Part shown: positions 1 to 12,439 of the stretch, piece by piece
Position numbering within the stretch: position 1 is the first letter of the stretch
How the letters are laid out: the number at the start of each line of letters is the position of its first letter
DNA from: Actinostola sp. cb2023
Lineage: Eukaryota; Cnidaria; Anthozoa; Actiniaria; Actinostolidae
Reading direction: 5' to 3'
Length of the DNA: 64,000 nt
NCBI GenBank assembly: GCA_033675265.1
Contig: JAUJYZ010001573.1
Location: 124,001 to 188,000 of the forward strand
The notes under the pieces: model-generated
The model's database searches: none
Seen by the model: only the letters and a program-made list of their open reading frames with translations
What the model was told of the DNA's origin: nothing
Made by a program: the position numbers and the translations under genes

Positions 1-235
1 CTTTTCTTGATATTTTCAGTCGTACACTTGAGAAAATATGTGTAACTATAGAACTTACAGAACGGTTAGTATGTTATTGAGAAAACTGAGCAGTTAGATT
101 TAGTTTTCTTCAGTTATTGTGGACAAAAATAATTGGACGATTCGTCGAGTTTCTTGGTGTGTTTGAAATTGAAGCTCAATTCTTGCAAATTGTCGGTTTA
201 AAATCATCAAAATCACATCTAGATAGAACTTGAAC
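1..235. other. No gene or repeat seen
   Basis: AT-rich sequence without a supported reading frame or repeat. Confidence 0.5.
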
Positions 236-510
236 TTAAAGGAGCACTCTCACAGGTAATGCATTGCGCGCTGTGTTATTGTTTACATACGGGATACTAC
301 TTAGATTTGACAAGAACGCACGTGAAAAGTACACGTGAAAAGTTCGCCTTTCGAATTCCGATACGGATCAGCAATGGCAAGTCTGGAGTTCTCCAGAAAA
401 TCTCTTCCTTCTCATGTGGTAAGTAGAAATCCGCCATTTTCGTATCATACGAAAATGGCGCTGAGGGGTTCAAGGCGCGCAATGCATTATCTGTGAGAGT
501 GCTCCTTTAA
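236..510. mobile_element. MITE with about 35 bp terminal inverted repeats
   Basis: TTAAAGGAGCACTCTCACAG at the left end is the near-exact reverse complement of the right end, and the inversion continues through the GCATTGCGCGC block. There is no coding capacity. Confidence 0.85.
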
Positions 511-720
511 CTAAACAAGAAAATCTGTAATTCTATGGCTTATAATTAGTAAATAAAACATGTTTGACAACAGAAAAAATATATATTTGTGGTCGATCAA
601 ATGCACTGCATCGCTTCAAGGTTGTTCAAGGTCATCAAAACCATGTTTCTGTGCTCTTATATCACAGCTTTTTAGCCAATCAGAGCGTGCGTTATATCAT
701 AGTTATTTTATAAATTAATT

Positions 721-1064
721 TAATTCACCTTTTCGGCGTTAGAGTTCACATGGTCGGCTTCATGTTACGGTCACGAAACAGTTCGGACATTGCCGTGGTT
801 TTGCTGTACGAATGTAGGCTCACTTTCGTCTAACATTATCGGACTGTTTTTTATTTGGTTCCCTAAATAATACCAAAACCCCATTTTCTATACTTATTTG
901 TAATGATGTTGCTCATATTTAGAAAAACAAATAAAAAACAGTCCGATAATTTAGACGAAAGTGAGCCTACATTCGTACAGCAAAACCACGGCAATGTCCG
1001 AACTGTTTCGTGACGGTAACATGAAGCCGACCACGTGAACTCTAATGCCGAAAAGGTGAATTAC
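721..1064. mobile_element. Long-armed inverted-repeat element (MITE)
   Basis: Arms of about 130 bp face each other (left arm begins AATTCACCTTTTCGGCGTTA, right arm ends with its complement) around a short AT-rich loop. It would fold into a long hairpin. Confidence 0.85.
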
Positions 1065-1387
1065 TCTAATGCAGGGCCACTTTTTTATAACAGTACTTTT
1101 GTGCTGATTAGGTCACATTGGGTAAATATTATATATTATTATTATTTTAATATTATTATTATTAAGTTTCCCGCTCATATGAAAACGACTCTAATGTGTG
1201 CAATGCAGTAATGCTGAAAGGCAATCATATCATTGAACATGTAGATAAACAAGAATGTTTTTTTTTCTGTGCTTGCTTTTGCTCTTGGCTATGTGACTTG
1301 ACTATGTTGAAAGTACTTCACAGCTTTCTTGTCTTACAGCTCGCTTGCAACAAAAATTCATATGACAAGGTTGTTTGACTTACATTA

Positions 1388-1838
1388 AGCAGGTCATCTA
1401 CAACTACAAGTATATAGCGCATAGCTTGATCTCTTGTGGTAGTTGTACTTACATTAAGCATCTACAACTACAAGTATATAGCGTATAGTTTGATCTCTTG
1501 TGGTAGTTGTACTTACATTAAGCATCTACAACTACAAGTATATAGCGTATAGTTTGATCTCTTGTGGTAGTTGTACTTACATTAAGCAGGTCATCTACAA
1601 CTACAAGTATATAGCGTATAGTTTGATCTCTTGTGGTAGTTGTACTTACATTAAGCATCTACAACTACAAGTATATAGCGGATAGTTTGATCTCTTGTGG
1701 TAGTTGTACTTACATTAAGCAGGTCGTCTACAACTACAAGTATATAGCTTATAGTTTGATCTCTTGTGGTAGTTGTACTTACATTAAGCAGGTCATCTAC
1801 AACTACAAGTATATAGCGTATAGTTTGATCTCTCGTCA
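1388..1838. repeat. Tandem array, about 65 bp unit, 7 copies
   Basis: The TTTGATCTCT core recurs seven times. Units differ mainly by presence of a 6-7 base AGGTC block. Each unit contains an imperfect inverted pair (CTACAACTACAAG against CTTGTGGTAGTTGTA), so each can form a small hairpin. Confidence 0.9.
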
Positions 1839-2079
1839 GCCTTGAAAGTAGTGATAAACAAGTCTTTGCCAGCTGTGGATATTGAATAAGGGAGTCGTCA
1901 AATAATGATCTGATGCAGTACTACAAGTTATTGGTTTAGTATAGTGTACAATGTTATTATTTTATTTATTTATTTATTTTCATTGATAAGTATTTTTTTA
2001 TGTATTTTTATTTGTACAGTCTTTCTAATCTACTCTTTGGGCATATATAATCATCATCTTATTAGTTATTCTCTTATCC

Positions 2080-3720
2080 ATCTGTCCATCAATATCCATC
2101 CATCCATCGTCCATCCATCCATCCATCCTTTGTCCATCCATCCTACAATATCCATCCATCCATCCTTCGTCCATCCATCCGTCCATCCAACAATATCCAT
2201 CCATCCATCCAACAATATCTGTCCATCCATCCATCCATCCATCCATCCATCCATCCATCCTTTGTCCATCCATCCTACAATATCCATCCATCCATCCTTC
2301 GTCCATCCATCCATCCATCCAACAATATCCATCCATCCATCCAACAATATCCATCCATCCATCCATCCATCCAACAATATCTGTCCATCCATCCATCCTT
2401 CGTCCATCCATCCATCCTTCGTCCATTCATCCATCCATCCAACAATATCCATCCATCCATCCATCCATCGTCCATCCATCCATCGTCCATCCATCCATCC
2501 ATCCTTTGTCCATCCATCCTACAATATCCATCCATCCATCCTTCGTCCATCCTTTGTCCATCCATCCTACAATATCCATCCATCCATTCTTCGTCCATCC
2601 ATCCGTCCATCCTTTGTCCATCCATCCTACAATATCCATTCATCCATCCTTCGTCCATCCATCCATCCGTCCATCCATCCATCCTTCGTCCATTCATCCA
2701 TCCATCCAACAATATCCATCCATCCATCCATCCATCGTCCATCCATCCATCCATCCTTTGTCCATCCATCCTACAATATCCATCCATCCATTCTTCGTCG
2801 ATCCATCCATCCATCCAACAATATCCATCCATCCATTCTTCGTCCATCCATCCGTCCATCCTTTGTCCATCCATCCAACAATATCCATCCATCCATTCTT
2901 CGTCCATCCATCCGTCCATCCTTTGTCCATCCATCCTACAATATCCATCCATCCATTCTTTGTCCATCCATCCGTCCATCCTTTGTCCATCCATCCTACA
3001 ATATCCATCCATCCATCCTTCGTCCATCCATCCATCCATCCATCCATCCTTTGTCCATTCATTCATCCATCCAACAATATCCATCCATCCATCCATCGTC
3101 CATCGTCCATCCATCCATCCATCCTTTGTCCATCCATCCATTCTTCGTCCATCCTTTGTCCATCCATCCTACAATATCCATCCATCCATCCTTCGTCCAT
3201 CCATCCATCCGTCCATCCATCCATCCTTCGTCCATTCATCCATCCATCCAACAATATCCATCCATCCATCCATCCATCCATCCATCCTTTGTCCATCCAT
3301 CCTACAATATCCATCCATCCATCCTTCGTCCATGACCATCCATCCATCCAACAATATCCATCCATCCATTCTTCGTCCATCCATCTGTCCATCCTTTGTC
3401 CATCCATCCTACAATATCCATCCATCCATCCATCCTTCGTCCATCCATCCATCCGTCCATCCAACAATATCCGTCCATCCATCCTTCGCCCATCCATCTA
3501 ACAATATCTGTCCATCCATCCATCCTTTATCCATCCATCCGTCCATCCAACAATATCTGTCCATCCATCCATCCTTCATTCATCCATCAATCCGTCCATC
3601 CTTTGTCCATCCATCCAACAATATCCGTCCATCCATCCTTTGTCCATCCATCCAACAATATCCGTCCATCCAACTGTCTGTCCAACCATCCATCCATCCA
3701 ACAATATCCATGCTTCGTCC
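2080..3720. repeat. CCAT-rich minisatellite/microsatellite block
   Basis: Irregular mix of CCAT tetramers with recurring CAACAATAT, CTACAATAT, CTTCGTC and CTTTGTC interruptions. The + strand nearly lacks stop codons, which creates long frames of Ile-His-Pro-Ser that I do not regard as genes. Confidence 0.95.
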
Positions 3721-3873
3721 ATCCATTTACTCATTCTTACATTCATTGTGTACCTGATCTCCTTTACTCTGTATAATTTTAGCTCTCTCTTCTTGACCCA
3801 TACAGTCATAATCAGCTATCATTGTGTAATCATCTTGGCTTATCATTTGACCCCTGTAACATAACAATGATTA

Positions 3874-5855
3874 AGCCTGGTCCTCACTAGCGACATAAGC
3901 ATAAACACAAGCAACATATGCAGACTCAGGGCACCATTTATGCAATAGGTGTGACAAAAGACAAGCACCGTTAATGAGCAATGCATTTCTGAGTCTGCGT
4001 ATGTTGCTTGTGCTTATGTCGCTAGTGAGGACCAGGCTTTAATGAGCAATGCATTACTGAGTCTGCGTATGTTGCTTGTGCTCATGTCGCTAGTGAGGAC
4101 CAGGCTTTAATGAGCAATGCATTACTGAGTCTGCATATGTTGCTTGTGCTTATGTCGCTAGTGAGGACCAGGCTTTAATGAGCAATGCATTACTGAGTCT
4201 GCATATGTTGCTTGTGCTTATGTCGCTAGTGAGGACCAGGCTTTAATGAGCAATGTATTACTGAGTCTGCATATGTTGCTTGTGCTTATGTCGCTAGTGA
4301 GGACCAGGCTATTACTGAGTCTGCATATGTTGCTTGTGCTTATGTCGCTAGTGAGGACCAGGCTTTACTGAGCAATGCATTACTGAGTCTGCGTATGTTG
4401 CTTGTGCTTATGTCGCTAGTGAGGACCAGGCTTTAATGAGCAATGTATTACTGAGTCTGCGTATGTTGCTTGTGCTTATGTCGCTAGTGAGGACCAGGCT
4501 TTACTGAGCAATGCATTACTGAGTCTGCGTATGTTGCTTGTGCTTATGTTGCTAGTGAGGACCAGGCTTTAATGAGCAATGCATTACTGAGTCTGCGTAT
4601 GTTGCTTGTGCTTATGTTGCTAGTGAGGACCAGGCTTTAATGAGCAATGCATTAATTACTGAGTCTGCATATGTTGCTTCTGCTTATGTCGCTAGTGAGG
4701 ACCAGGCTTTAATGAGCAATGCATTACTGAGTCTGCATATGTTGCTTCTGCTTATGTCGCTAGTGAGGACCAGGCTTTAATGAGCAATGCATTACTGAGT
4801 CTTCGTATGTTGCTTGTGCTTATGTCGCTAGTGAGGACCAGGCTTTAATGAGCAATGCATTACTGAGTCTGCGTATGTTGCTTGTGCTTGTGGTTATGTC
4901 GCTAGTGAGGACCAGGTTTTAATGAGCAATGCATTACTGAGTGAGTCTGCGTATGTTGCTTGTGCTTATGTTGCTAGTGAGGACCAGGCTTTAATGAGCA
5001 ATGCATTACTGAATAAGTCTGCGTATGTTGCTTGTGCTTATGTCGCTAGTGAGAACCAGGCTTTAATGAGCAATGAATTACTGAGTCTGCGTATGTTGCT
5101 TGTGCTTGTGGTTATGTCGCTAGTGAGGACCAGGCTTTACTGAGTCTGCGTATGTTGCTTGTGCTTAAGTCACTAGTGAGGACCAGGCTTTACTGAGTCT
5201 GCGTATGTTGCTTGTGCTTAAGTCACTAGTGAGGACCAGGCTTTACTGAGTCTGTGTATTTTGCTTGTGCTTATGTCACTAGTGAGGACCAGGCTTTACT
5301 GAGTCTGCGTATGTTGCTTGTGCTTATGTCGCTAGTGAGGACCAGGCTTTAATGAGTCTGTGTATGTTGCTTGTGCTTGTGTCGCTAGTGAGGACCAGGC
5401 TTTATTGAGTCTGTGTATGTTGCTTGTGCTTATGTCGCTAATGAGGACCAGGCTTTAATGAGCAATGCATTAATTACTGAGTCTGCGTATGTTGCTTGTG
5501 CTTATGTCGCTAGTGAGGACCAGGCTTTAATGAGTCTGTGTATGTTGCTTGTGCTTATGTCGCTAGTGAGGACCAGGCTTTAATAATGAGCAATGCATTA
5601 ATTACTGAGTCTGCGTATGTTGCTTGTGCTTATGTCGCTAGTGAGGACCAGGCTTTAATAATGAGCAATGCATTAATTACTGAGTCTGCGTATGTTGCTT
5701 GTGCTTATGTCGCTAGTGAGGACCAGGCTTTAATAATGAGCAATGCATTACTGAGTCTGCGTATGTTGCTTGTGCTTATGTCGCTAGTGTGAGGACCAGG
5801 CTTTACTGAGTCTGTGTATGTTGCTTGTGCTTATGTCGCTAGTGAGGACCAGCCT
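3874..5855. mobile_element. MITE with internally expanded 68 bp array, TTA target duplication
   Basis: The left end AGCCTGGTCCTCACTAGCGA is inverted relative to the right end, and TTA flanks both ends (3871-3873 and 5856-5858), as in PIF/Harbinger-type elements. The right-hand part, about 68 bp and including the complementary terminal repeat, recurs about 29 times from 3960 on, with shorter variants of about 51 bp near 5130-5330. Copies diverge by only a few bases. Confidence 0.85.
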
Positions 5856-5866
5856 TTAGGATGATA

Positions 5867-6653
5867 ATGCACCTATCAATGCCGGCGGGGGGGAGGCCGG
5901 GCCTATGGCGGGGATTTGACTAGATGTGCTATCCGTGGGCTAGGATTTTGATTAAGCACATGCCCGGGGTAGGGAAAATTTGAAAAGTAAAATTACAAGT
6001 AAAATTTAAATTTCCGCGGTGAAACAACTGCCGGATCGAAGCATGCTTTCAACACATACGTGACTCACGTGATCACGTTTACAGCACAGCAGAAGAATGG
6101 TATTATTGAGTATCGTAGGTGAGTAAAAATACTCAATTGTTATTTCAGTCAAATGTTCGTACTTTACTCTTACATTTAAAAAGACAAACAAGTTTCATAC
6201 CGGTAAGTAACTTATTGATTTGTTTGGAATGACGATAATTCGATCGTGGCAGTCTCTCTGTTTATTAAAACAGTACAAGGGTATTCCTTCTGATGAAATA
6301 ATTGATGAAGTATCAATAATTGTACTTTTGACAAGAGAAGAAGTGAAACTGATGTGGTTTGAACACCTCAATCTGGTCCAAGTGTGGACCTGAATAACTG
6401 AAGTTTGGGTTTTGATGATCTTTTTTTGTTTTGTTGTATTTTTCAAACAAACAAATGGGTTTATATAAAACTATATCTCTCGCAAAATGAGGGACATTTT
6501 GCCCTGGCTATACAATTTTTTTTACCACATTTGACCTTTCCTTTTAGCCCATGGGGAGGGAATTTGACTGAAAATTTCTTGAAAAAAATCAAATCCCTGC
6601 CATAGGCCCGGCCTCCCCCCCCCCTGCCGGCTTAACATTGATAGGTGCATAAC
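5867..6653. mobile_element. Non-autonomous DNA transposon, about 785 bp
   Basis: Terminal inverted repeats of about 55-60 bp: ATGCACCTATCAATG then a G-run and AGGCCGGGCCTATGGC at left, complemented at right. The interior has no recognisable transposase. Confidence 0.8.
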
Positions 6654-7203
6654 ATACATAAACAATATTGAAGAATTAAAATAACTACATGTACATGTAT
6701 GATATAACGCACACTCTGATTTGCCAAAGGATGTGTATGCTGCACGCTTTATGAGAGCACACAGCATTGTTTAAGCATCACTTACTGTACATAAGACTGC
6801 CAATTGACGGTCTGATTTCTCACATCACATCCCTCCGCAGTAAGTCTACTGCCTGCAATAACAACACCTGTAACATAGAGTACACAACGTCAACTTACAT
6901 AGCTACTTCTTGTACAACAAGAAAACATTGTCATTGTCATCATTGTCATTGTTCGCATACAGTATGCCATGGCTACATGTATAACCTGAGTTGTCAAACT
7001 AATCCAGGAAGTTCAACGCATATTTGACTTGCTACTTTACACAGTGTTGGCTAAATGCTAAACTGCATTAATTGAATACCTTTAACTGAAGTTAATTTCA
7101 ACATCTTACAGAACAATCCATTTCACATCCTGGTCATCGTACATTTGTCCAGAAGGAGCAACACTGGACAAAATGACCATAGACTGAATGCAGTAATGGC
7201 AGC

Positions 7204-7346
7204 CCTGGGCGGATCTAGGGGAGGGGTGTAGGGGGTGTGCACCCCCCTGGATGAGCTGATATCTACTGCGATATTAGTGCTTGAGTTTGTGTACATCCTG
7301 ATCATAAATGGTGCACCCCCTCCAAAAATCCTGGATCCGCCCCTGA
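7204..7346. mobile_element. hAT-like MITE, copy 1
   Basis: Ends resemble CAGGGGCGGATC and its complement, the common terminal repeat of many non-autonomous hAT elements. A second copy is at 55822-55986. Confidence 0.75.
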
Positions 7347-7350
7347 ATGG

Positions 7351-7476
7351 TGTCCAATTTCAATTGCCATTGTTCTGGACTGACTAGCCTCTCATACAGG
7401 TGAAAATGCTTTTGTGTTTCCACATGAACACAAGGTTTTAATAGTCAGTCCAGAGCAATGGCAATTGAAATTGGAT
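7351..7476. mobile_element. Short inverted-repeat element
   Basis: TCCAATTTCAATTGCCATTG at left pairs with its complement at right, with about 35 bp arms around a small loop. Confidence 0.75.
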
Positions 7477-8384
7477 GCAATTATTGCATTCGGTCCATTG
7501 ACTAGCACTATCCTGGCTTGGTAATATGAAATAGAAATGCTCTAGTTCTATTGCCTACCAGTAAAATGATTTTCAGTATCCATATTTGTGTCACTAGTAG
7601 TAATCAGGACATCTAGGCGTTGATAACCTGACATATTGCCTACGAAACACAAAATACATGTAGGCAAAGTTATACTTACAATATGTATATTCCATTGTCT
7701 GTGACTCTTATTGACAATGGATTTGACATCACAAAATGTTCAAAACTCCAAAACTCAAGTGGAACCACGTCGGAGCATAGCACACGCTGGCTCCGTGCAT
7801 GAGTGATTCGTCATTCTATGTGTCTGTACTCTTATTGACAATGGCTGAGAGCCAATCAGATTGCGAGATTACACTCTTGTTTTTGTAAAAAAACAAAATC
7901 ACAGACAAAATGTAAAATGATGACAATCAAAGCACATGTACTGAAAAGTATTAAATTCTTAAAAGTAGGCTTCTCAGAAGAAGACGGGAAATGGTAAAAT
8001 TCTGCAGTCTGTCGAGTGTACAATGTAGCCGCCTGTCCTGGCTATAAATGTTGCCTTCGTGTGTCAACTTCTACTACATGTACATGTACAATGTACATAT
8101 AATGGAATAATTTATGTACATATTTTGGTCTGGCTGTTTCAAGATCTACTGAAAACTGTACTGCATTCAGCCCTTCGCATTAGACATGTGACTATTGTGT
8201 ATACCCTACTACATTATGTACGTTGTATTACAAACAAAAGGTATTTATCATCCCCAATATTTGTTTCAACCAATCAGAATCGAGAATTCTCCTGTATCAA
8301 GACACTCTACTGTCCTGATATTCTACGGTATCAGGACACTCTACTGTTCTGATATCATATATCACGGACAGTTGGTTAAAATGT

Positions 8385-8795
8385 GGTTCTAAATAAGAAA
8401 CCATTGTATTTTTATATTACTTCTGGTCATTTTAAGGGAAAATATGTTTCATTCAAAAGATATATAAACGTTTTGAACAAAACTACGAACGATTGAACTT
8501 TTCCCGCCACTTCTCAAACTCACGGACGCATGCCGACAATATGCTAATAAGTTTGTATTTTGAAAAGATCGTCCTCAATGTTTTTAGTGAAATTCTTTCA
8601 TTTCGATGAAAAGAGTGGGATGATAAATAAATAATCGGTCAATTTTGGTTCAATTCTGCGAAATATCAGGACTCGTTAATTAGGTCTTGCCATGGGTATT
8701 TTGGCTCGACTACGTCTCGCCAAAATACGAACCATGGCTCGACCTAACTCGCCCTGATATTTCGCCGAATCGAACCAAAATTGCCCGATTATATA
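8385..8795. repeat. Dispersed repeat, copy 1
   Basis: Shares long stretches with 25684-26030, for example AACCATTGTATTTTTATATT and GAGTGGGATGATAAATAAAT, then CGTCTCGCCAAAATACGAAC. No coding capacity seen. Confidence 0.8.
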
Positions 8796-9620
8796 TAAAT
8801 ATAATTCATTTGTAATCCAAAACTAACTCCCAAATCAGTCCTAGCCAAGCAGATAAGATAATGATAAAGACCATGCAAATACATTGTGTAGCATCCTGAT
8901 CCAAGAAATGTTCATGTGACAGTTTTGGGAAAAAATAGAAGGAACGAAATGGAAGAAAAATGAAATTATGGGAATGAAAGAATGAAAGAACTATTGCAGC
9001 ATTTTTACAAATGCACAATGCCAAGGAACTGTTAAGCTTACATGCAAGCTTTATTTATGGGATCTTATTTACATGTAACTTTATATGTAAGCTTACTGTG
9101 GTGACCATATTATAAATTGTGATCAATGGCCGATCGCCAGTAGTGAGATGGCTGAATTGTGATCACGATTCAGAGTCGTTGTACCTGAAATTCTGCGAAA
9201 GAAAGCAACGATACATCTGAAATAAAACAAACATTTTGAGTCGATATTCTAGCGACACAGCGTTACGTCTCGATGAAACACGATACCTCACCAAATTCTT
9301 GAACTCTCGGGTCATAAAAACGTGGAATTCTAGGTAGAAAACTCAACTAAGAAGCCATTTACGAGTAGTAAATGCACCTAAGAACTCCATTAAATATTCA
9401 TAATAGTGAATAAATCCATAGAAAAACGAAAAAAAATGGCTGAACGAAGCTTTCATCGTCTCTGAATCCGATCAGATGTTTACCTTAAAATTGCTCCTTT
9501 GTACTCTCAAAAATTACGAATAAAACAGCACACAGTTGTAAAATGATACTTCACCTGTGTTCTCTAGGATTTCTAGCTGTCTATGGAGGCTAAATAAGGG
9601 AGAAAAGATGGTTTACTTAC
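8796..9620. other. No gene seen
   Basis: AT-rich intergenic or intronic DNA with small direct and inverted repeats around 9030-9095. No supported exon. Confidence 0.5.
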
Positions 9621-9674
9621 CGGCAGTTCAACTTTTTTAGGCGACAAACTCGTCCACGGCCGAGTCAACTCCAT
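9621..9674 (-). CDS. Possible first coding exon of an unidentified gene
   Basis: On the - strand an ATG at 9674 opens 18 codons (MELTRPWTSLSPKKVELP) ending exactly at a strong GTAAGT donor. An ATG-rich upstream leader with short frames lies before it, and KICS2 starts 2.8 kb away on the other strand, so a divergent promoter is conceivable. I found no convincing following exon in 1-9600, where most DNA is repeat, and I do not recognise the peptide. It could be chance. Confidence 0.3.
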
Positions 9675-10167
9675 GATGACTGATGTTCATGTGACTGGAC
9701 GAGAGGGACTGGGACTCACTAGAAAAACAAAATGGCGGACGGACTGAGAGAAATGCGATGTTGAATGTTTTGGCATTCTTGCATTCATTACGGACCAAAT
9801 TTTGAGATATGCGAAGATCGAGCTTTATCATTGCAGCTGTATGGATGCACTGAAGTCCTAAGGAGGCGCAATTGTGAGGATTTCGGGGAAGGATTTTGGA
9901 TGGAATACCGGAGGGCGGAGGTGGTGATGGCCGTTATATATTTGAACGGAGGTCATTTTGTTAGCTTTTTGTTACACTGGAGGATTTACAAAACTTTTAT
10001 AAACAGTATTGAATTTGAGCCTTGAGAGTTGAGCGTTATATATTTGAACCAGGTCATTTTGTTAGCTTTTTGTTACACTGTTGACAAAAGAGATTTACAA
10101 ACATTTTAACAATGGATTAGGTAGTATCATCACTATTCATGATAATTTGACAGAACATTTTTTGACC

Positions 10168-10318
10168 TTACGCACGAGAAAATGAACGAACGTGAGGAAA
10201 CAGGTGAAGTGCCGTCGTAGATTGCCGTCGCGGACGTCAACGTTCGTTTTGAGCCGTTATTCGTCAGTGCGTGCGCTGTCGTCCTCACGTTCCCGTCCTA
10301 GAATTTTCTCGTGCGTAA
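10168..10318. mobile_element. Short MITE with 16 bp perfect terminal inverted repeats
   Basis: TTACGCACGAGAAAAT at left is exactly inverted at right, and the next bases (AACGTGAGGA) also pair with the right arm. Confidence 0.75.
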
Positions 10319-11112
10319 TGTCCCTATTAGTGGGGGAGGGGGAAGAGGAGGAGGTGTTGATCATATACATAATAAATTAACAATAATTAGTTTTTGATAA
10401 CAGGACAGTAATTACAAAAATAATGATAATATAATGAATACCAGCTAAAGAAATGTTATTATTTGCGGGATGGTGCTAAATTTGTAAATAAAATTGTTAT
10501 TTTTTGTAATAAACTTGAAATAATAATTTGAAAATAATAATTATTGCTGCCATAAGGCTGAGCAGCACACTATTCCTTGGGTTGGCGATGATTTTGTGTT
10601 CAGTGGTACTTTTGGTCAGTTGCAGTTGTCGTCGAGTCTCATGTTACAAGCTTGCCAAATGAATGCATACCTCATGGCTTCGATTGATTCAAAACGGCGA
10701 TCTTCCAAGTCTTTGGTTTAATACGCCGTTGGAAGCTCGCCACTTTGAATGAATCGATGCTGGATAAGCACTTGTTTTCTACAGTTTTATCATAATATGT
10801 TTTATCATTATTATATGTCAAAGTCAACTTTATTCATTCTTGGAAGCATTCATGTCATTCATCAAGGTCACGAATGATGTAGTACGTGTTTATATTTATG
10901 AGTTTTTCAGCGTCGTTTATGCACTAGTCAATTCCAAGAGTGCCCATTCCTAGTCAATTCCAAGAGTGCCTATCCCCCCCCCTCTCCTGCCCCCGAGATA
11001 CAGCAATGCTATCGCTGAACTGCCTGTGATCGAGATCACGTATTAGGGACCTTAAGCATCGAGGACGGGGACGTAAGGACAATGAAGTTTGAATAAAATG
11101 TTTTGTTGCCTA

Positions 11113-11306
11113 TAGACCTCTTTAGCTTCGTATGTAAATTGCCCATTTCAAACCATGTGATGTAAACATGGTGTTCTCTGGAGAATTAGTCCTTTCAATA
11201 TGAACAAATAAATTTCAGAAATATAAAGGAACAATTCTCCAGAGAATATCATGTTTACATCACGTGGTTTGAAATGGGCAATTTGCATACAAGCTAAAGA
11301 GGTCTA
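11113..11306. mobile_element. Nested inverted-repeat element 1
   Basis: TAGACCTCTTTAGCTT at left is complemented at right, with arms of about 80 bp that include CATGTTTACATCAC. TA flanks suggest TA target choice. Confidence 0.8.
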
Positions 11307-11413
11307 TTGTTTTCATATTTTTTTTTTCTGTGTTTTTCACAAAATTTGCACCCTCTTTGATGACATCATCTTTTTGTGGTCCGGTTGACTAAAATCCACT
11401 ACATGTATCTGCA

Positions 11414-11499
11414 TAGCCTGAGAAAACAGCTGCCTCTCATCGGGTTCAAATTTTAGTTCAAAGCCGACCCCAATGAGAGGCGGCTGTTTTCTCAGGCTA
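11414..11499. mobile_element. Nested inverted-repeat element 2
   Basis: AGCCTGAGAAAACAGCTGCC at left pairs with its near-exact complement at right around a 35 bp loop. Confidence 0.75.
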
Positions 11500-11561
11500 G
11501 CTCTATTGTTTCTCTGCTTAATCGTCCTCATGTCCCCGTCCTCGATGCTTAAGGTCCCTAT

Positions 11562-12400
11562 TGTGGCAGCTATGGGAACAAATCAGTCACGCAAACAAAC
11601 CAAATCAATACTGCTATACAATCATCTGTGATGGTGACAATATAATACTACTCGTGGTGGTAACAACCTTGTGGTTAAAACTATAAATGTAGAATTTTAC
11701 CAGGGAAGGATCAATAATGACGAGCATGAAAACGAGACTCTATACTTCACTTTACATTCAGCTTTGTTGAATGCTTTCAATAACAGTAATTTATATGCAT
11801 TTATACTGAATTTTAAAAGCCTATATCTCATTTCTATATCTACATAAGGGGGGTCCTGCAAAGGGGGATACCCATTACTGCAAGACATTGGGGGGAAACA
11901 TTTTAAAAAATAAATAAAAAATAAAAATACAGGGGATAAAAATACAGGGGATAAAATTAATAATACTTAAGATTATTAGGAAAATAAGTACAAATAAGTG
12001 TAAATGAATAATTTGTAGTTGTAGTTCATATTCGTTCATTATTATGTATCTAATATATATAGATACATAATAAAATTAATAATACTAAAAGATTATAAAT
12101 AGGAAAATAAGTACAAATAAGTAAGTAAATAAATAATTAAAAAATAATAAAAGTCTGATTAAACTGATCTTGTTGCCAATAGAGCTCTCTTGAATGGTGA
12201 TGATATATTATATTATAGCTTTGACATCTATATGGATTGTATATATATTATGTATTTGATTCTCACGCTGCTGTTGTAATAAGGAATTAATACTGATACA
12301 ATTTTAATTCAATTCACATATTGACACATTCACACATTGAATTCAATAGTCGATACATCGCAGCATTTCACTTTCTATTAGAAACGACTAGTTTTATTCT
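11562..12400. other. AT-rich DNA upstream of KICS2
   Basis: Contains a short AT-rich direct duplication (around 11940-12010 and 12065-12130) and probably the KICS2 promoter and 5' UTR, but no element I can define. Confidence 0.4.
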
Positions 12401-12439
12401 CTGATAGAGAGCCTGCCAAGTTCTCGTTCCACCAGCCCA

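Larger units (their letters stand above)
11044..11560. mobile_element. MITE carrying two further inverted-repeat elements
   Basis: Outer ends TAGGGACCTTAAGCATCGAG and its complement give a perfect match of about 29 bp. Inside lie two complete smaller inverted-repeat elements (see next entries), so insertion was nested. Confidence 0.85.

Noticed and set aside
1944..3757. Long Ile-His-Pro-Ser frames and their - strand Met-Asp-Gly-Trp counterparts
   Set aside because: Direct products of CCAT tetramer composition.
6767..7027. Possible Cys/His-rich 86-codon protein
   Set aside because: No conserved spacing of a zinc-binding motif and no surrounding gene structure.
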